Source: Sphaerochaetaceae bacterium (GTDB lineage: Bacteria; Spirochaetota; Spirochaetia; Sphaerochaetales; Sphaerochaetaceae). From it: a stretch of 20,018 bases of DNA. Both the position numbers and the translations under genes were made by a program. Location: positions 1 to 20,018 of the forward strand of contig JALNVT010000022.1 in the NCBI GenBank assembly GCA_023231265.1, in the 5' to 3' direction. Positions 1 to 7,299 of the stretch are shown piece after piece. The notes under the pieces were generated by a model. The model made no database searches, had not been told where the DNA came from, and saw only the letters and a list, made by a program, of their open reading frames with translations. How positions within the stretch are numbered: the stretch's first letter is position 1; each line of letters opens with the position of its first letter.

Positions 1-603
1 ATGTCTCCACTTGTTGCCTACAGTTATAAAGAAGGTACCTCTGTAATTGATAATGAAATCATTTCTATTGGATATGAATCAAACAATAAAAATGTTATCA
101 ATGCACTTTTAGATGAAAATAATGATGGATGGATTGCAGTTGCCAATAAATTGAAGAAGCAGAATTTGCCACTATATATAATAAGTGATAAATCTTGGCC
201 TTTAAGTGAGAAACGAGCGGAAGATTTTATAACAGAATATGGGAATGCAGGTCTGACGCATATAGACCTTGATGGTGATGAGCTAAAGCAATTTGCTCTA
301 TCTAAAATAAAAAAAATAAAGAGTGAAGGAATCAATAAAATTGTGTTCACAGGCTCAACTTTATTGAGTGAGTTTGTTGCTTCTGATGATACATTTCTCT
401 ATACAATTCCAGAGAATTTGGATGAGACAGTTAAACGCAATCAAATAGATAATATTGTTTATACAGATCTCTCTCCACTGTTTGATGAGCAGCAGAGAGA
501 GAGTGGACAGATATCTCTCAATCAAGGCGTTTGGGATTACCAAGCAGGTCTGAAAAATTCTTTGATACAGTTTTGGAAAGCTCTTGAATCGAAACTTTAT
601 TGA
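1..603 (+). CDS. Hypothetical protein, probably the 3' part of a longer gene
   Basis: The reading frame is open from the first base of the window to a TGA at 601-603, giving 200 residues. No upstream sequence or ribosome binding site is visible, so the ATG at base 1 may be internal and the gene is best treated as 5'-partial. I do not recognise the family. The protein is soluble-looking, with no clear membrane segment, and has alternating hydrophobic strands and helices (for example NKIVFTGSTLL and IDNIVYTDLSPLF). This would fit a Rossmann-like or periplasmic-binding-protein-like alpha/beta fold, but that is a guess from pattern only. Its last 86 bases overlap the 3' end of the convergent TatD gene. 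Confidence 0.6.
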   Translation: MSPLVAYSYKEGTSVIDNEIISIGYESNNKNVINALLDENNDGWIAVANKLKKQNLPLYIISDKSWPLSEKRAEDFITEYGNAGLTHIDLDGDELKQFALSKIKKIKSEGINKIVFTGSTLLSEFVASDDTFLYTIPENLDETVKRNQIDNIVYTDLSPLFDEQQRESGQISLNQGVWDYQAGLKNSLIQFWKALESKLY

Positions 604-1414
604 TCTCGCTTGCTCTTTCATATACCAAAGGAATCAAAGTGGGGGTGTTGTACTTACCTCGAAAAGGTTCTGGAGGAAGATATGGAGAATCTGTCTCCAA
701 TAATAAGGAGCTCTGTGGAACAGTTTTTAGAATTTCACGGAGCTCTTCGTTTTTTTTGTAGGTTATTGGACCTGCAAAAGAAATTAAGAAACCTCTGCTC
801 AATGCAACATCACACAGCTCTCTTGAACCAGAGAAGCAGTGAATGATTCCACCATATTTAAAGGTCCTTTCTTTCAATATCTTTATTGTTGCATCATCAG
901 CATCTCGAGTGTGAATTATAATTGGAAGATGCATATCTTCCGATATCTCAATCTGTCTCAATAAGAGCTCCTCCTGTTTTTCAGGAGTTCCATAATTCCA
1001 ATAATAATCAAGACCAATCTCACCTATTGCTGAGATTGGATATCTCTCGATGTTTTCTTTGAATTTATTTATCTGAAAATCTACACTCTCTTCTCTATCA
1101 GTACCCCATGGTCCAATACCAGCTGATAAATGTATTCTTGAATGGTCCTTTAGAAGATTGTATCTATTTGGCAGGTCATCAAAGTTGGTTCCAATATCCA
1201 TTCCTTGGAAATTCTCTGAATTTATCAAATTTGATATTGCTTCTTCTTCCATCCAAGGATCATTTATTGCTTCTCTGTCACTCTTTATTTTGGCTGAAGC
1301 CTCTAGCATTCCTGTATAATGAAAATGAGAATCTGTGTACAGAAGGTTTTGAACTGTTGAATTATTCAGTGCTTTCATTCGTTTTTCATTAGATTTCTTT
1401 TTGTTTTTCGACAT
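518..1414 (-). CDS. tatD: TatD-family metal-dependent hydrolase (putative DNase)
   Basis: 298 residues. TatD proteins are TIM-barrel, metal-dependent hydrolases with 3'-5' exonuclease/DNase activity, thought to act in DNA repair or turnover in the cytoplasm. The metal-binding signatures are all visible in order: DSHFH near residue 30 (the usual HxH), GEIGLDYYW, IIHTRDA, IHCFSGS, and LLETDSPYLPPEPFRG with the conserved Asp. The start at 1414 is supported by AAGGA about 10 bases upstream on the minus strand. It gives a Lys-rich, polar N-terminal extension of roughly 27 residues before the barrel, longer than usual for the family, where the HxH motif comes almost at once. The 3' end overlaps the convergent gene at 1-603. 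Which TatD subgroup it belongs to is unclear. Confidence 0.9.
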   Translation of the reverse strand: MSKNKKKSNEKRMKALNNSTVQNLLYTDSHFHYTGMLEASAKIKSDREAINDPWMEEEAISNLINSENFQGMDIGTNFDDLPNRYNLLKDHSRIHLSAGIGPWGTDREESVDFQINKFKENIERYPISAIGEIGLDYYWNYGTPEKQEELLLRQIEISEDMHLPIIIHTRDADDATIKILKERTFKYGGIIHCFSGSRELCDVALSRGFLISFAGPITYKKNEELREILKTVPQSSLLLETDSPYLPPEPFRGKYNTPTLIPLVYERASEINKVSIQELSKTVSKNFSDLLGNPKRLD

Positions 1415-1444
1415 ATATTTTGATCCTTGAATTTTAATACTGAT

Positions 1445-1473
1445 ATGATAGAAAGATTGAAGTAAAAAGTAAA
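1445..1473 (-). promoter_or_regulatory. Possible promoter of tatD
   Basis: On the minus strand TTTACT (1473-1468) and TATCAT (1450-1445) are separated by 17 bases, about 30 bases upstream of the tatD start. Both boxes are imperfect, so this is a weak call. Confidence 0.35.
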
Positions 1474-1571
1474 TCAGATATCAAGTTTGAAATTCTGAAA
1501 AAATGATTGCGAAGAGTGCAGTGCAATTTGCAGATGAATGCAGAACGGCAACATTCAGAGAATTTGGGTAT

Positions 1572-1600
1572 AAAAAAAGCACTACTTTAAAAGTACTGCT
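1572..1600 (-). terminator. Rho-independent terminator after the tRNA-Leu pair
   Basis: Read on the minus strand, AGCAGTACTTT pairs with AAAGTAGTGCT (one G-G mismatch) and is followed directly by a run of seven T. It lies 8 bases past the 3' end of the downstream tRNA, so it ends the two-tRNA transcript. Confidence 0.75.
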
Positions 1601-1607
1601 CAGTTTA

Positions 1608-1691
1608 TGCCGGGGACGAGACTTGAACTCGTACGCCCTTACGGACAAGGGATTTTAAGTCCCTTGTGTCTACCAATTCCACCACCTCGGC
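1608..1691 (-). tRNA. tRNA-Leu, anticodon UAA (second gene in the transcript)
   Basis: An 84-base class II tRNA on the minus strand. It starts GCCGAGG and ends CCCCGGCA. The anticodon stem AGGGA/TCCCT closes the loop CTTAAAA, giving anticodon TAA. The long variable arm closes as GTCC/GGGC around a GTAA loop. The T arm is ACGAG-TTCAAGT-CTCGT. CCA is not encoded. It is identical over all 84 bases to the copy at 1762-1845. The acceptor stem contains an A5-C68 mismatch. Confidence 0.95.
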
Positions 1692-1761
1692 GAATCTAAC
1701 ACATTAAGTATAGATTAACTATTTATTTTTGATTTTGTTTAAATAGATAAAAAACAAAAGA

Positions 1762-1845
1762 TGCCGGGGACGAGACTTGAACTCGTACGCCCTTACGGAC
1801 AAGGGATTTTAAGTCCCTTGTGTCTACCAATTCCACCACCTCGGC
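1762..1845 (-). tRNA. tRNA-Leu, anticodon UAA (first gene in the transcript)
   Basis: Identical 84-base copy of the tRNA at 1608-1691, separated from it by 70 bases and read from the promoter at 1884-1856. It has the same TAA anticodon, long variable arm, lack of encoded CCA, and A5-C68 acceptor mismatch. It reads UUA and UUG, frequent codons in an AT-rich genome, which may explain the duplication. Confidence 0.95.
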
Positions 1846-1855
1846 TCTGAGCATT

Positions 1856-1884
1856 AACATATCAAAATCCCCTTTTTACGTCAA
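1856..1884 (-). promoter_or_regulatory. sigma70-type promoter for the tRNA-Leu operon
   Basis: Minus-strand TTGACG (1884-1879), a 17-base spacer, then TATGTT (1861-1856). The predicted start falls a few bases before the first tRNA gene, close spacing typical of tRNA promoters. Confidence 0.7.
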
Positions 1885-2552
1885 CTATGTTCAGGTAATT
1901 TTGCGCATTATTTTTTGACAGTGCAGCAGGCAAAAAATCCTATCTCATTGCTGTTTCTATATCTGACAAATAATTAACTGATTTTTTGATTGTAAAAAAA
2001 ATGATAATTAATAAAAAAAATCAATAAAAATTATATAAACATATATTTAACGACGTTATTTTAAGGTGTTTTTTGATATCAATGATAATTAATTGTTCCG
2101 AATTGGTTATGAATTATTCATATTTTTCAACCTAAAATTGCAAAACCAAATCAGCTGTAACCAAGCGAGTTGAGATAAGAGAATGTTTGTATTGTATATG
2201 TGATGAGGTGAAGACAATTGATGTGATGATCTCAAGTAATTTGAATTGATATCGTATTTCATGTGGCAGGATATCTACAAAATGCAAGTATATTGACTCT
2301 CTGCAACTGCAATATGTAAATTACTTTCTTGTTAATCATCAGTAAGAGCGAGCTGTTTGTGATCTGATTGAAATTAAGTGTCCTTGAAAATCTACAGATG
2401 CAATGGGCTCAAAAAATCCGATAGCTTGGAACAATCAATTCAATATTTATATAGTAATATAATAATCATGCCTTTATAGGAATCATATTGAGAAATAAAT
2501 GCAGTAATAAAATTAAATATATTTGTATTGATATATTTTTATCCTTTATTTA
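1885..2552. other. AT-rich intergenic stretch with no gene seen
   Basis: No convincing coding frame or RNA gene is visible. It holds many A and T runs and a repeated 13-base word, AATGATAATTAAT, at 2000-2012 and 2081-2093. A TTGACA at 1915-1920 is followed 17 bases later by a poor -10 (TCCTAT), with no gene to serve. Confidence 0.5.
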
Positions 2553-2581
2553 TTGACAAATAAAAATATAGGTAATATCTT
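2553..2581 (+). promoter_or_regulatory. Promoter of the marR-reductase operon
   Basis: TTGACA at 2553-2558, a 17-base spacer, and TATCTT at 2576-2581. The predicted start, near 2588, lies within the first repeat of the TAGCAA array. The transcript would have a leader of about 165 bases before the ATG at 2753. Confidence 0.6.
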
Positions 2582-2657
2582 TGCTAGTAGCAATGATTAA
2601 TAGTAGCAAATATTTTTATTAGCAATAATATAGGCTAGCAATTGTTAATAATAACAA
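2581..2657 (+). repeat. 16-bp-periodic TAGCAA operator-like array
   Basis: TAGCAA occurs at 2588, 2604, 2620 and 2636, exactly 16 bases apart. A one-mismatch copy, TAACAA, sits at 2652, again 16 bases on. The first copy is part of the inverted repeat TTGCTA-G-TAGCAA (2581-2593). The last is part of TTGTTA-ATAA-TAACAA (2642-2657). The array begins at the -10 box of the preceding promoter. This placement suits binding by a repressor, most simply the MarR-type protein encoded just downstream (inference). Confidence 0.6.
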
Positions 2658-2752
2658 TATTTCACAATTAGCTATTGCTTTGGTAATCTTTTTTTTGTTA
2701 TTTTGAAGTTGAAACAATAACATAAGAATTAGCATTGAATGAGGAGTTAGAT

Positions 2753-3121
2753 ATGGATTTATGTTCACTATCCAAATTATTAGAAGATTTAAAAACAACT
2801 GAAGCTTATTTGAAAGATTGCAGTGGTTTGACATTTAAAGAAGCTGCAATGCTTTGTTCCATAGGTTCTGGAAAGAAAGAACCAGCAAAACTTGCAAAAG
2901 ATATGAACTTATCACCTTCTCGTGCAAGCAGGTTGATTTCAGCTTTGGAATCAAAAGGCCTTACTGTCAGACATACCTCTCAAAAAGATAAAAGAATTGT
3001 AGTTTTAAATCTTTCAAAAGAGGGCTCAGTACTTTTAGATAGTTTGCATCAAACAGATCTTCCCTTTCCTGATTACCTACAGAAGGCGTTAGACGAGATT
3101 ACTGAATCTCGCGAAGAGTAA
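2753..3121 (+). CDS. MarR-family winged-helix transcriptional regulator
   Basis: 122 residues from the ATG at 2753, chosen because GAGGAG at 2741-2746 lies 6 bases before it. A TTG at 2735 in the same frame has no such site. MarR-type regulators are dimers that bind palindromic operators and release them on ligand binding or thiol oxidation. The central helix-turn-helix and wing are visible: EPAKLAKDMNLSPSRASRL as the DNA-reading helices, then a wing containing SQKDKRIVVLNLS. Three cysteines lie in the N-terminal 35 residues (4, 23 and 35), which leaves room for redox sensing. It sits 21 bases before the CoA-disulfide reductase gene, and the two are almost certainly co-transcribed. It probably controls its own operon through the TAGCAA array. 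The ligand is unknown. Confidence 0.85.
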   Translation: MDLCSLSKLLEDLKTTEAYLKDCSGLTFKEAAMLCSIGSGKKEPAKLAKDMNLSPSRASRLISALESKGLTVRHTSQKDKRIVVLNLSKEGSVLLDSLHQTDLPFPDYLQKALDEITESREE

Positions 3122-3142
3122 ATTTAATTTAAGGTAGAAACT

Positions 3143-4852
3143 ATGGAAACTAAAACTTATGTTATTGTAGGCGGTGTGGCCGGTGGTGCAGGTGTTGCAG
3201 CTAGAATCAGAAGACTTGATGAGTATGCAACAATTATCATGTATGAAAAAGGACCCTATGTTAGCTTTGCCAACTGTGGATTACCATATTATGCTGGTGG
3301 AACAATTGAATCTAGAGATGCTCTTTTTGTTGCTCCTGCTAGTAAATTGATGAATGATTTTAAAATTGATGTAAAACAGAACACTGAAGTGATATCAATT
3401 GATAGAGAGAATAAAACTATTGAAGCTATTGATGTCATCACAAAAGAGAAGAGCACACAGAGTTATGATCATTTGGTATTGAGCCCTGGCAGTGTTCCAT
3501 TTGTTCCCCCAATTAAAGGCATTGATAACAAAAGAGTTCTGACTGTTAGAAATGTTCCAGATATTGATAAAGTAGTGGAAGTTATGAAGACCTCTACGAA
3601 AGCCGTTGTTATTGGTGGTGGTTTTATTGGTATTGAGATGGCTGAAAACCTCAAAGAGAAAGGTCTCGATGTTTCTTTAGTTGAAGCTGCACCTCAGGTA
3701 ATGATCACTCTTGATAGAGAGATGGTAGCACCTGTTCATCAGACATTGAGAGATAATGGTATAAATCTGTATCTATCTCAAGCTCTTCAGGGCATTGAAG
3801 ACAATGGTAAGAATGTGAATGTAATTTTACCTGATGCTAAAATTGAAGATGTAGATTTTGTTGTTCTTTCAATCGGTGTCAGACCAGATTCCAAACTTGC
3901 TCAGGATGCAGGAATTGAAGTTGGACCTAGAGGTCACATCATCGTAGATGAAAATTGTCTAACAAACGATAAAAACATAAGTGCTCTTGGTGATGCAATT
4001 GAATATCCAGCTCCAAATACAGAAGGAAACAATGCCATAGCATTGGCTGGACCTGCAAATAAAATGGCTCGTCTCTGTGCAGATTACATTGTAAAAGGTT
4101 CCTGTCGTCCTTATAAAGGTACATATGGCAACAGCATAGCTAAAATCTTTGATTTACAGGCTGGCTCTGTTGGTTTGAATGAAAGAGCTCTTGAAAGAGC
4201 TGGTTTGAAATACAAATCAGTCATAACACATGCAGGAAATCATGCAGGATACTATCCTGGTGCACAGCAACTCTCAGTTAAAGTTTTATACAGCCCTGAA
4301 ACAGGTGAGATCTATGGTGGTCAATCTGTAGGTTACAGTGATGTTGCAAAAAAACTTGATGTACTCTCTTCAACCATCAATTTTGGTGGAACAATTGAGG
4401 ATCTGGCAGGCTTTGAACAGGCTTATGCTCCATCTTTCAACAGTGCAAAAGATATTTTGAACATGGTTGGATTCATAGCTTTGAATGACTTTGATGGTCT
4501 TGATAATGTAATTGATTATAAAGAGGCTTTGAATAGACTTGAAAATGGTGCTCTTCTGTTGGATGTTAGACAGAAAGAAGAATGGGATGCAGGATATTAT
4601 AAAGATGCTATGTTGATTCCTCACACTGAATTGAGAGAGCATCTTGATGAACTTCCAAAAGATAGAGAGATAATTGTTACCTGTGCTATTGGACTCAGAG
4701 GTCACATTGCATGTCGTATCTTAGCTCAACATGGTTTTTCAAATGTCAGCAATCTGACAGGTGGATGGAAAACAATGGGTTGCTATTTGAGTGATATCAA
4801 ACTTGCTAAAGAATTCAAACTTGAAGAAGTTAAGAACGCAAATAGAGCTTAA
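3143..4852 (+). CDS. cdr: CoA-disulfide / persulfide reductase fused to a rhodanese domain
   Basis: 569 residues. The family uses FAD and NAD(P)H to reduce CoA disulfide, CoA persulfide or polysulfide, protecting anaerobes from oxygen and managing sulfane sulfur. Residues 1 to about 450 form the pyridine nucleotide-disulfide oxidoreductase part. It shows the FAD motif VIVGGVAGGAG at 7-17, the single active-site cysteine of the CoADR class in SFANCGLPYY (Cys45), a second nucleotide fold VVIGGGFIGIEMAENL near 155, and ALGDAIE before the dimer domain. From about 470 there is a rhodanese domain: LLLDVRQKEEWDAG, then the active loop CAIGLRG (Cys514), then LTGGW. The length matches the fused CoADR-RHD proteins rather than the short CoADR form. 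It follows the marR gene by 21 bases and ends before a bidirectional terminator. Confidence 0.92.
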   Translation: METKTYVIVGGVAGGAGVAARIRRLDEYATIIMYEKGPYVSFANCGLPYYAGGTIESRDALFVAPASKLMNDFKIDVKQNTEVISIDRENKTIEAIDVITKEKSTQSYDHLVLSPGSVPFVPPIKGIDNKRVLTVRNVPDIDKVVEVMKTSTKAVVIGGGFIGIEMAENLKEKGLDVSLVEAAPQVMITLDREMVAPVHQTLRDNGINLYLSQALQGIEDNGKNVNVILPDAKIEDVDFVVLSIGVRPDSKLAQDAGIEVGPRGHIIVDENCLTNDKNISALGDAIEYPAPNTEGNNAIALAGPANKMARLCADYIVKGSCRPYKGTYGNSIAKIFDLQAGSVGLNERALERAGLKYKSVITHAGNHAGYYPGAQQLSVKVLYSPETGEIYGGQSVGYSDVAKKLDVLSSTINFGGTIEDLAGFEQAYAPSFNSAKDILNMVGFIALNDFDGLDNVIDYKEALNRLENGALLLDVRQKEEWDAGYYKDAMLIPHTELREHLDELPKDREIIVTCAIGLRGHIACRILAQHGFSNVSNLTGGWKTMGCYLSDIKLAKEFKLEEVKNANRA

Positions 4853-4892
4853 TTTGAGATATAATTTGTAAAAGAATTGTTGATTCAAACGT

Positions 4893-4942
4893 AAAAAAAC
4901 TGCTGTAAAGAAGTATCTGAATACTCTTTCAGCAGTTTTTTT
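4893..4942. terminator. Bidirectional rho-independent terminator
   Basis: A perfect 13-bp stem, seven A plus CTGCTG at 4893-4905 against CAGCAG plus seven T at 4930-4942, continues inward as AAAGAAGTAT/ATACTCTTT with one bulge. With A and T runs on both sides it can end the plus-strand reductase transcript and the minus-strand paralogue operon, which converge here. Confidence 0.9.
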
Positions 4943-4962
4943 AAGCCACAAATAATTTAAAA

Positions 4963-5424
4963 TTAATTTGAATTATCTGTTATTTCTTTTGCACTGTTGC
5001 TGCTTCCAGGAATAATACGACGAGCAAAAGGGTGAAGACCTAAATACGTTTTTTCAAACTCTCCCTCACTTTCTTTGAGGGCAGCTTGCCATGCAGGACC
5101 AAAACCTGGTGCATTGAGCATCAAACTTTCTGCTGCTGCTTGGTATATGTGCAGTCTGGTTATCTCCTTACGTCCTGGTTTTTGAGAGTAAGACGATAGA
5201 GTTATTCTTAGTTCTTTATTTTTCTTCTTCAGATCATTAATTTCTGATTTAATTGTGCTTATGCTATCACTTTCAATGTCCATCCTGTCAGTAAGCATGT
5301 TCTTTAATTTGTCAATTTCTGCCTGATATTCTAAATCTTTTTTATGAGCTCTAACTGACAAAGAGATAAGCACCACAACAGATAGGACAATCCCAATAGC
5401 CAAACCTATGAGAAATTCGTTCAT
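4963..5424 (-). CDS. Uncharacterised single-pass membrane protein with coiled coil (paralogue 2)
   Basis: 153 residues from the ATG at 5424. That start is preferred over the in-frame ATG at 5436 because GGAGG (5434-5430) lies 5 bases upstream of it, and because it aligns with the start of the neighbour. I do not recognise the family. A hydrophobic segment at residues 4-22 should be a membrane anchor. It is followed by HKK and a polar, heptad-like helix (about 30-75), then a conserved block with YSQKPG (79-84), RLHIYQ (90-95) and NAPGF (104-108). The C-terminal tail is polar. The positive residues after the membrane segment suggest that the bulk faces the cytoplasm (inference). It aligns without gaps to the protein at 5450-5905 over 140 residues, 77 identical by hand count, so it arose by tandem duplication. 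It is the second gene of that operon. Confidence 0.8.
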   Translation of the reverse strand: MNEFLIGLAIGIVLSVVVLISLSVRAHKKDLEYQAEIDKLKNMLTDRMDIESDSISTIKSEINDLKKKNKELRITLSSYSQKPGRKEITRLHIYQAAAESLMLNAPGFGPAWQAALKESEGEFEKTYLGLHPFARRIIPGSSNSAKEITDNSN

Positions 5425-5449
5425 TCGATCCTCCATTCAATAATCTTGT

Positions 5450-5905
5450 TTAGTTTTCGTCACTGATGATCTGTGCATCAGTCTTCACTGGGATCACTTT
5501 TCTTACAAAAGCTATATCACCTGTAAAAGCTTTGTTGAATTCTGTTTCACTCTGCTTTATTGCAGTTTGCCATGCAGAAGCAAACCCCGGTGCATTTATC
5601 ATCAAGCGATCAGCTGCGAGCTGGTAAATATGAAGTCTTGTTGTTTCCTTCTTGCCAGGTTTTTGAGAGTATGTCGAAATTGAAATTCTTAAATTCTCAT
5701 TTTGCTGTTTCACTTCAGCCAATTCTTTCTTGAGGTTATTCAAGCCATCACTTTCAATATCCATTCTATTTACAAGAACTTTCTTGAGTTTAGTAAGTTC
5801 TTCTTTATATTCAGAAGTTTTCTTATGGCCTTTTGCAATCATTCCAATTAATACAACTAAGGCAAGGGCTGCACCTATGCCAAGTCCTATGAAAAATTGA
5901 TTCAT
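5450..5905 (-). CDS. Uncharacterised single-pass membrane protein with coiled coil (paralogue 1)
   Basis: 151 residues. The start at 5905 has AGGAGG 5 bases upstream. The layout matches its downstream neighbour: hydrophobic anchor at 4-24, a Lys/Glu-rich coiled-coil-like helix at about 30-75, and the shared motifs RMDIESD (47-53), YSQKPG (79-84), RLHIYQ (90-95) and NAPGF (104-108). The most conserved part is residues 78-120, probably the functional domain. The family is not known to me. The anchor plus coiled coil would suit a scaffold or envelope-associated role, but nothing in the neighbourhood gives a function. It is the first gene of a two-gene operon with its own promoter, 25 to 50 bases upstream. 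Confidence 0.8.
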   Translation of the reverse strand: MNQFFIGLGIGAALALVVLIGMIAKGHKKTSEYKEELTKLKKVLVNRMDIESDGLNNLKKELAEVKQQNENLRISISTYSQKPGKKETTRLHIYQLAADRLMINAPGFASAWQTAIKQSETEFNKAFTGDIAFVRKVIPVKTDAQIISDEN

Positions 5906-5928
5906 ATTTTCCTCCTATAGGATATTTA

Positions 5929-5957
5929 AAAGTAACGTATATGTATTTTTTTGTCAA
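5929..5957 (-). promoter_or_regulatory. Promoter of the tandem paralogue operon
   Basis: Minus-strand TTGACA (5957-5952), a 17-base spacer, then TACTTT (5934-5929), just upstream of the AGGAGG of the first paralogue. The consensus -35 makes this a good candidate. Confidence 0.65.
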
Positions 5958-6003
5958 AGAAATTATTGGTTTTTTAATTGAAATACTTTTCATATATTAA
6001 GGT

Positions 6004-6044
6004 AAAAAAAACACTCTCCACTTAAATTACAAGGGGAGAGTGTT
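6004..6044 (-). terminator. Rho-independent terminator after thrC
   Basis: A 10-bp stem, AACACTCTCC (6010-6019) against GGAGAGTGTT (6035-6044), extends by CTT/AAG. On the minus strand the hairpin is followed by a run of at least seven T. It ends the PLP enzyme-thrC transcript. Confidence 0.85.
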
Positions 6045-6061
6045 ATTTTAGTCAATAAAGA

Positions 6062-7288
6062 TTATTTAGAGAATCTTTTTATAACTGCTTCTTTGCTGTT
6101 TTCAATAGCTTCTGGAATCTGAACTCTTCCTTCAAATACAGCCATATCTTTGAAACCTGTTCCTGTGAGCAATACACAAACATTGGCATCAGAACCAAAT
6201 TCTTTTTTGATATGTTCTGCATCTTTTTTAAGACCAGCCCAAGCACAAGCTGCAGCAGGTTCTACAAAAATTCCAGCCTTGCTTGTGAGTTCAATCTGAG
6301 AGTTGATGATGTCTTCATCTTCAACTTCAATTGCCCAACCGTTTGAATCGTTGATGTATCTAACAGCCATTCTACCATTTGCAGGGTTTGAAACAGAGAT
6401 GGAATCAGCTCTAGTTGAAGCACCATTGATAGCCTTGAAATTCTTGTTCTTCCAAGCCTGTGCAATAGCATTGCTCTTTGAGCTCTGAACTGCTACAAGA
6501 TGAGGAATCTTTTCAATCAAGCCAGCTTCTTTTAAATCATAGAAACCTTTGTAAACACCAGCGAAGATACAGCCATCACCAACTGGAACGTACATAACAT
6601 CAGGAACTTCTCTGCCCATCTGTTCGAACAATTCAATAGAAACACTCTTCTTGCCTTCAATCGTCATTGGGTTGTAAGCTGTGTTGCGGTTGATTCCACC
6701 AAATTTATCAGTGTATTCAATAGATAGTGCAAATGCATCATCATAAGTTCCTTTAACAGGAACAACAGTTGCACCATAAAGAACTGATTGCATCAATTTG
6801 TTTGCAGGAGCTGTAGCTGGAACAAATAAAATGATATCAAGACCGTAAGCTGCACCTGCACAACTCATTGCAGCACCAGCATTACCTGTTGAAGCCAAAG
6901 CAATTTTGTTTGTGTTGAAATGCATTGCCTGAGCAGCTATCAACTGACTGGCACGATCTTTGAATGAACCTGAAGGTAATGCACTATCAAGTTTACAAGT
7001 TAGGTTTGTAAGGCCCAGTTCCTTTGCAAGTCTTTTGGGATTTGCTAGTGGAGTTCCACCTACAGGATATACGTTTTTATCTGGTACATCATATGGGAAG
7101 AAGTCATACATACTTACATGATCTTTTTTAGCTAGTTCGGCAAGGTCTTCTTTGTTGTAGTGAACCACAAGGTTACCTTTTGGGAATTCTCCCGCAACCT
7201 GATTTTTAGCACATTCAGGACACTGATAAACAACTTCATCAGATTCGATTACTTTACCGCAATCATTGCACTTATAAGTGAAACGCAT
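6062..7288 (-). CDS. thrC: Threonine synthase (zinc-ribbon type, PLP-dependent)
   Basis: 408 residues from the ATG at 7288, which has AGAGGA 7 bases upstream. An ATG 42 bases earlier lacks a site and would add an unrelated N-terminus overlapping a hairpin. Threonine synthase converts O-phosphohomoserine to threonine with pyridoxal phosphate. The N-terminus carries a zinc ribbon (Cys7, Cys10, Cys23, Cys26), followed by VGGTPL. The PLP lysine lies in SGSFKDRAS (Lys110). The substrate/phosphate loop is ASTGNAGAAM (about 132-141), and LLTGTGFKD near the end holds the cofactor nitrogen. It lies downstream of another fold-type II PLP enzyme and is probably co-transcribed with it. That could mean a paralogue recruited to the neighbouring purine cluster rather than housekeeping threonine synthesis; no thrA or thrB is in the window. 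Confidence 0.85.
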   Translation of the reverse strand: MRFTYKCNDCGKVIESDEVVYQCPECAKNQVAGEFPKGNLVVHYNKEDLAELAKKDHVSMYDFFPYDVPDKNVYPVGGTPLANPKRLAKELGLTNLTCKLDSALPSGSFKDRASQLIAAQAMHFNTNKIALASTGNAGAAMSCAGAAYGLDIILFVPATAPANKLMQSVLYGATVVPVKGTYDDAFALSIEYTDKFGGINRNTAYNPMTIEGKKSVSIELFEQMGREVPDVMYVPVGDGCIFAGVYKGFYDLKEAGLIEKIPHLVAVQSSKSNAIAQAWKNKNFKAINGASTRADSISVSNPANGRMAVRYINDSNGWAIEVEDEDIINSQIELTSKAGIFVEPAAACAWAGLKKDAEHIKKEFGSDANVCVLLTGTGFKDMAVFEGRVQIPEAIENSKEAVIKRFSK

Positions 7289-7299
7289 TTTATATTCCT

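Noticed and set aside
610..1392. Plus-strand frames opposite tatD
   Set aside because: They are antisense to a clear TatD gene and lack ribosome sites and recognisable motifs.
1608..1845. Duplicated tRNA as att sites of an integrated element
   Set aside because: Only 70 bases separate the copies, whole tRNA genes are duplicated, and there is no integrase. Simple tandem duplication explains it.
1915..1943. Possible plus-strand promoter TTGACA-17-TCCTAT
   Set aside because: The -10 box is poor and no gene, hairpin or RNA-like structure follows for several hundred bases.
2581..2657. CRISPR array
   Set aside because: The periodic repeats share only six bases, with a 16-base period. There are no spacers of CRISPR size and no cas genes.
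2619..2834. Small minus-strand frame across the operator array and marR start
   Set aside because: It overlaps the promoter, the repeat array and the start of the marR gene; composition is that of AT-rich non-coding DNA.
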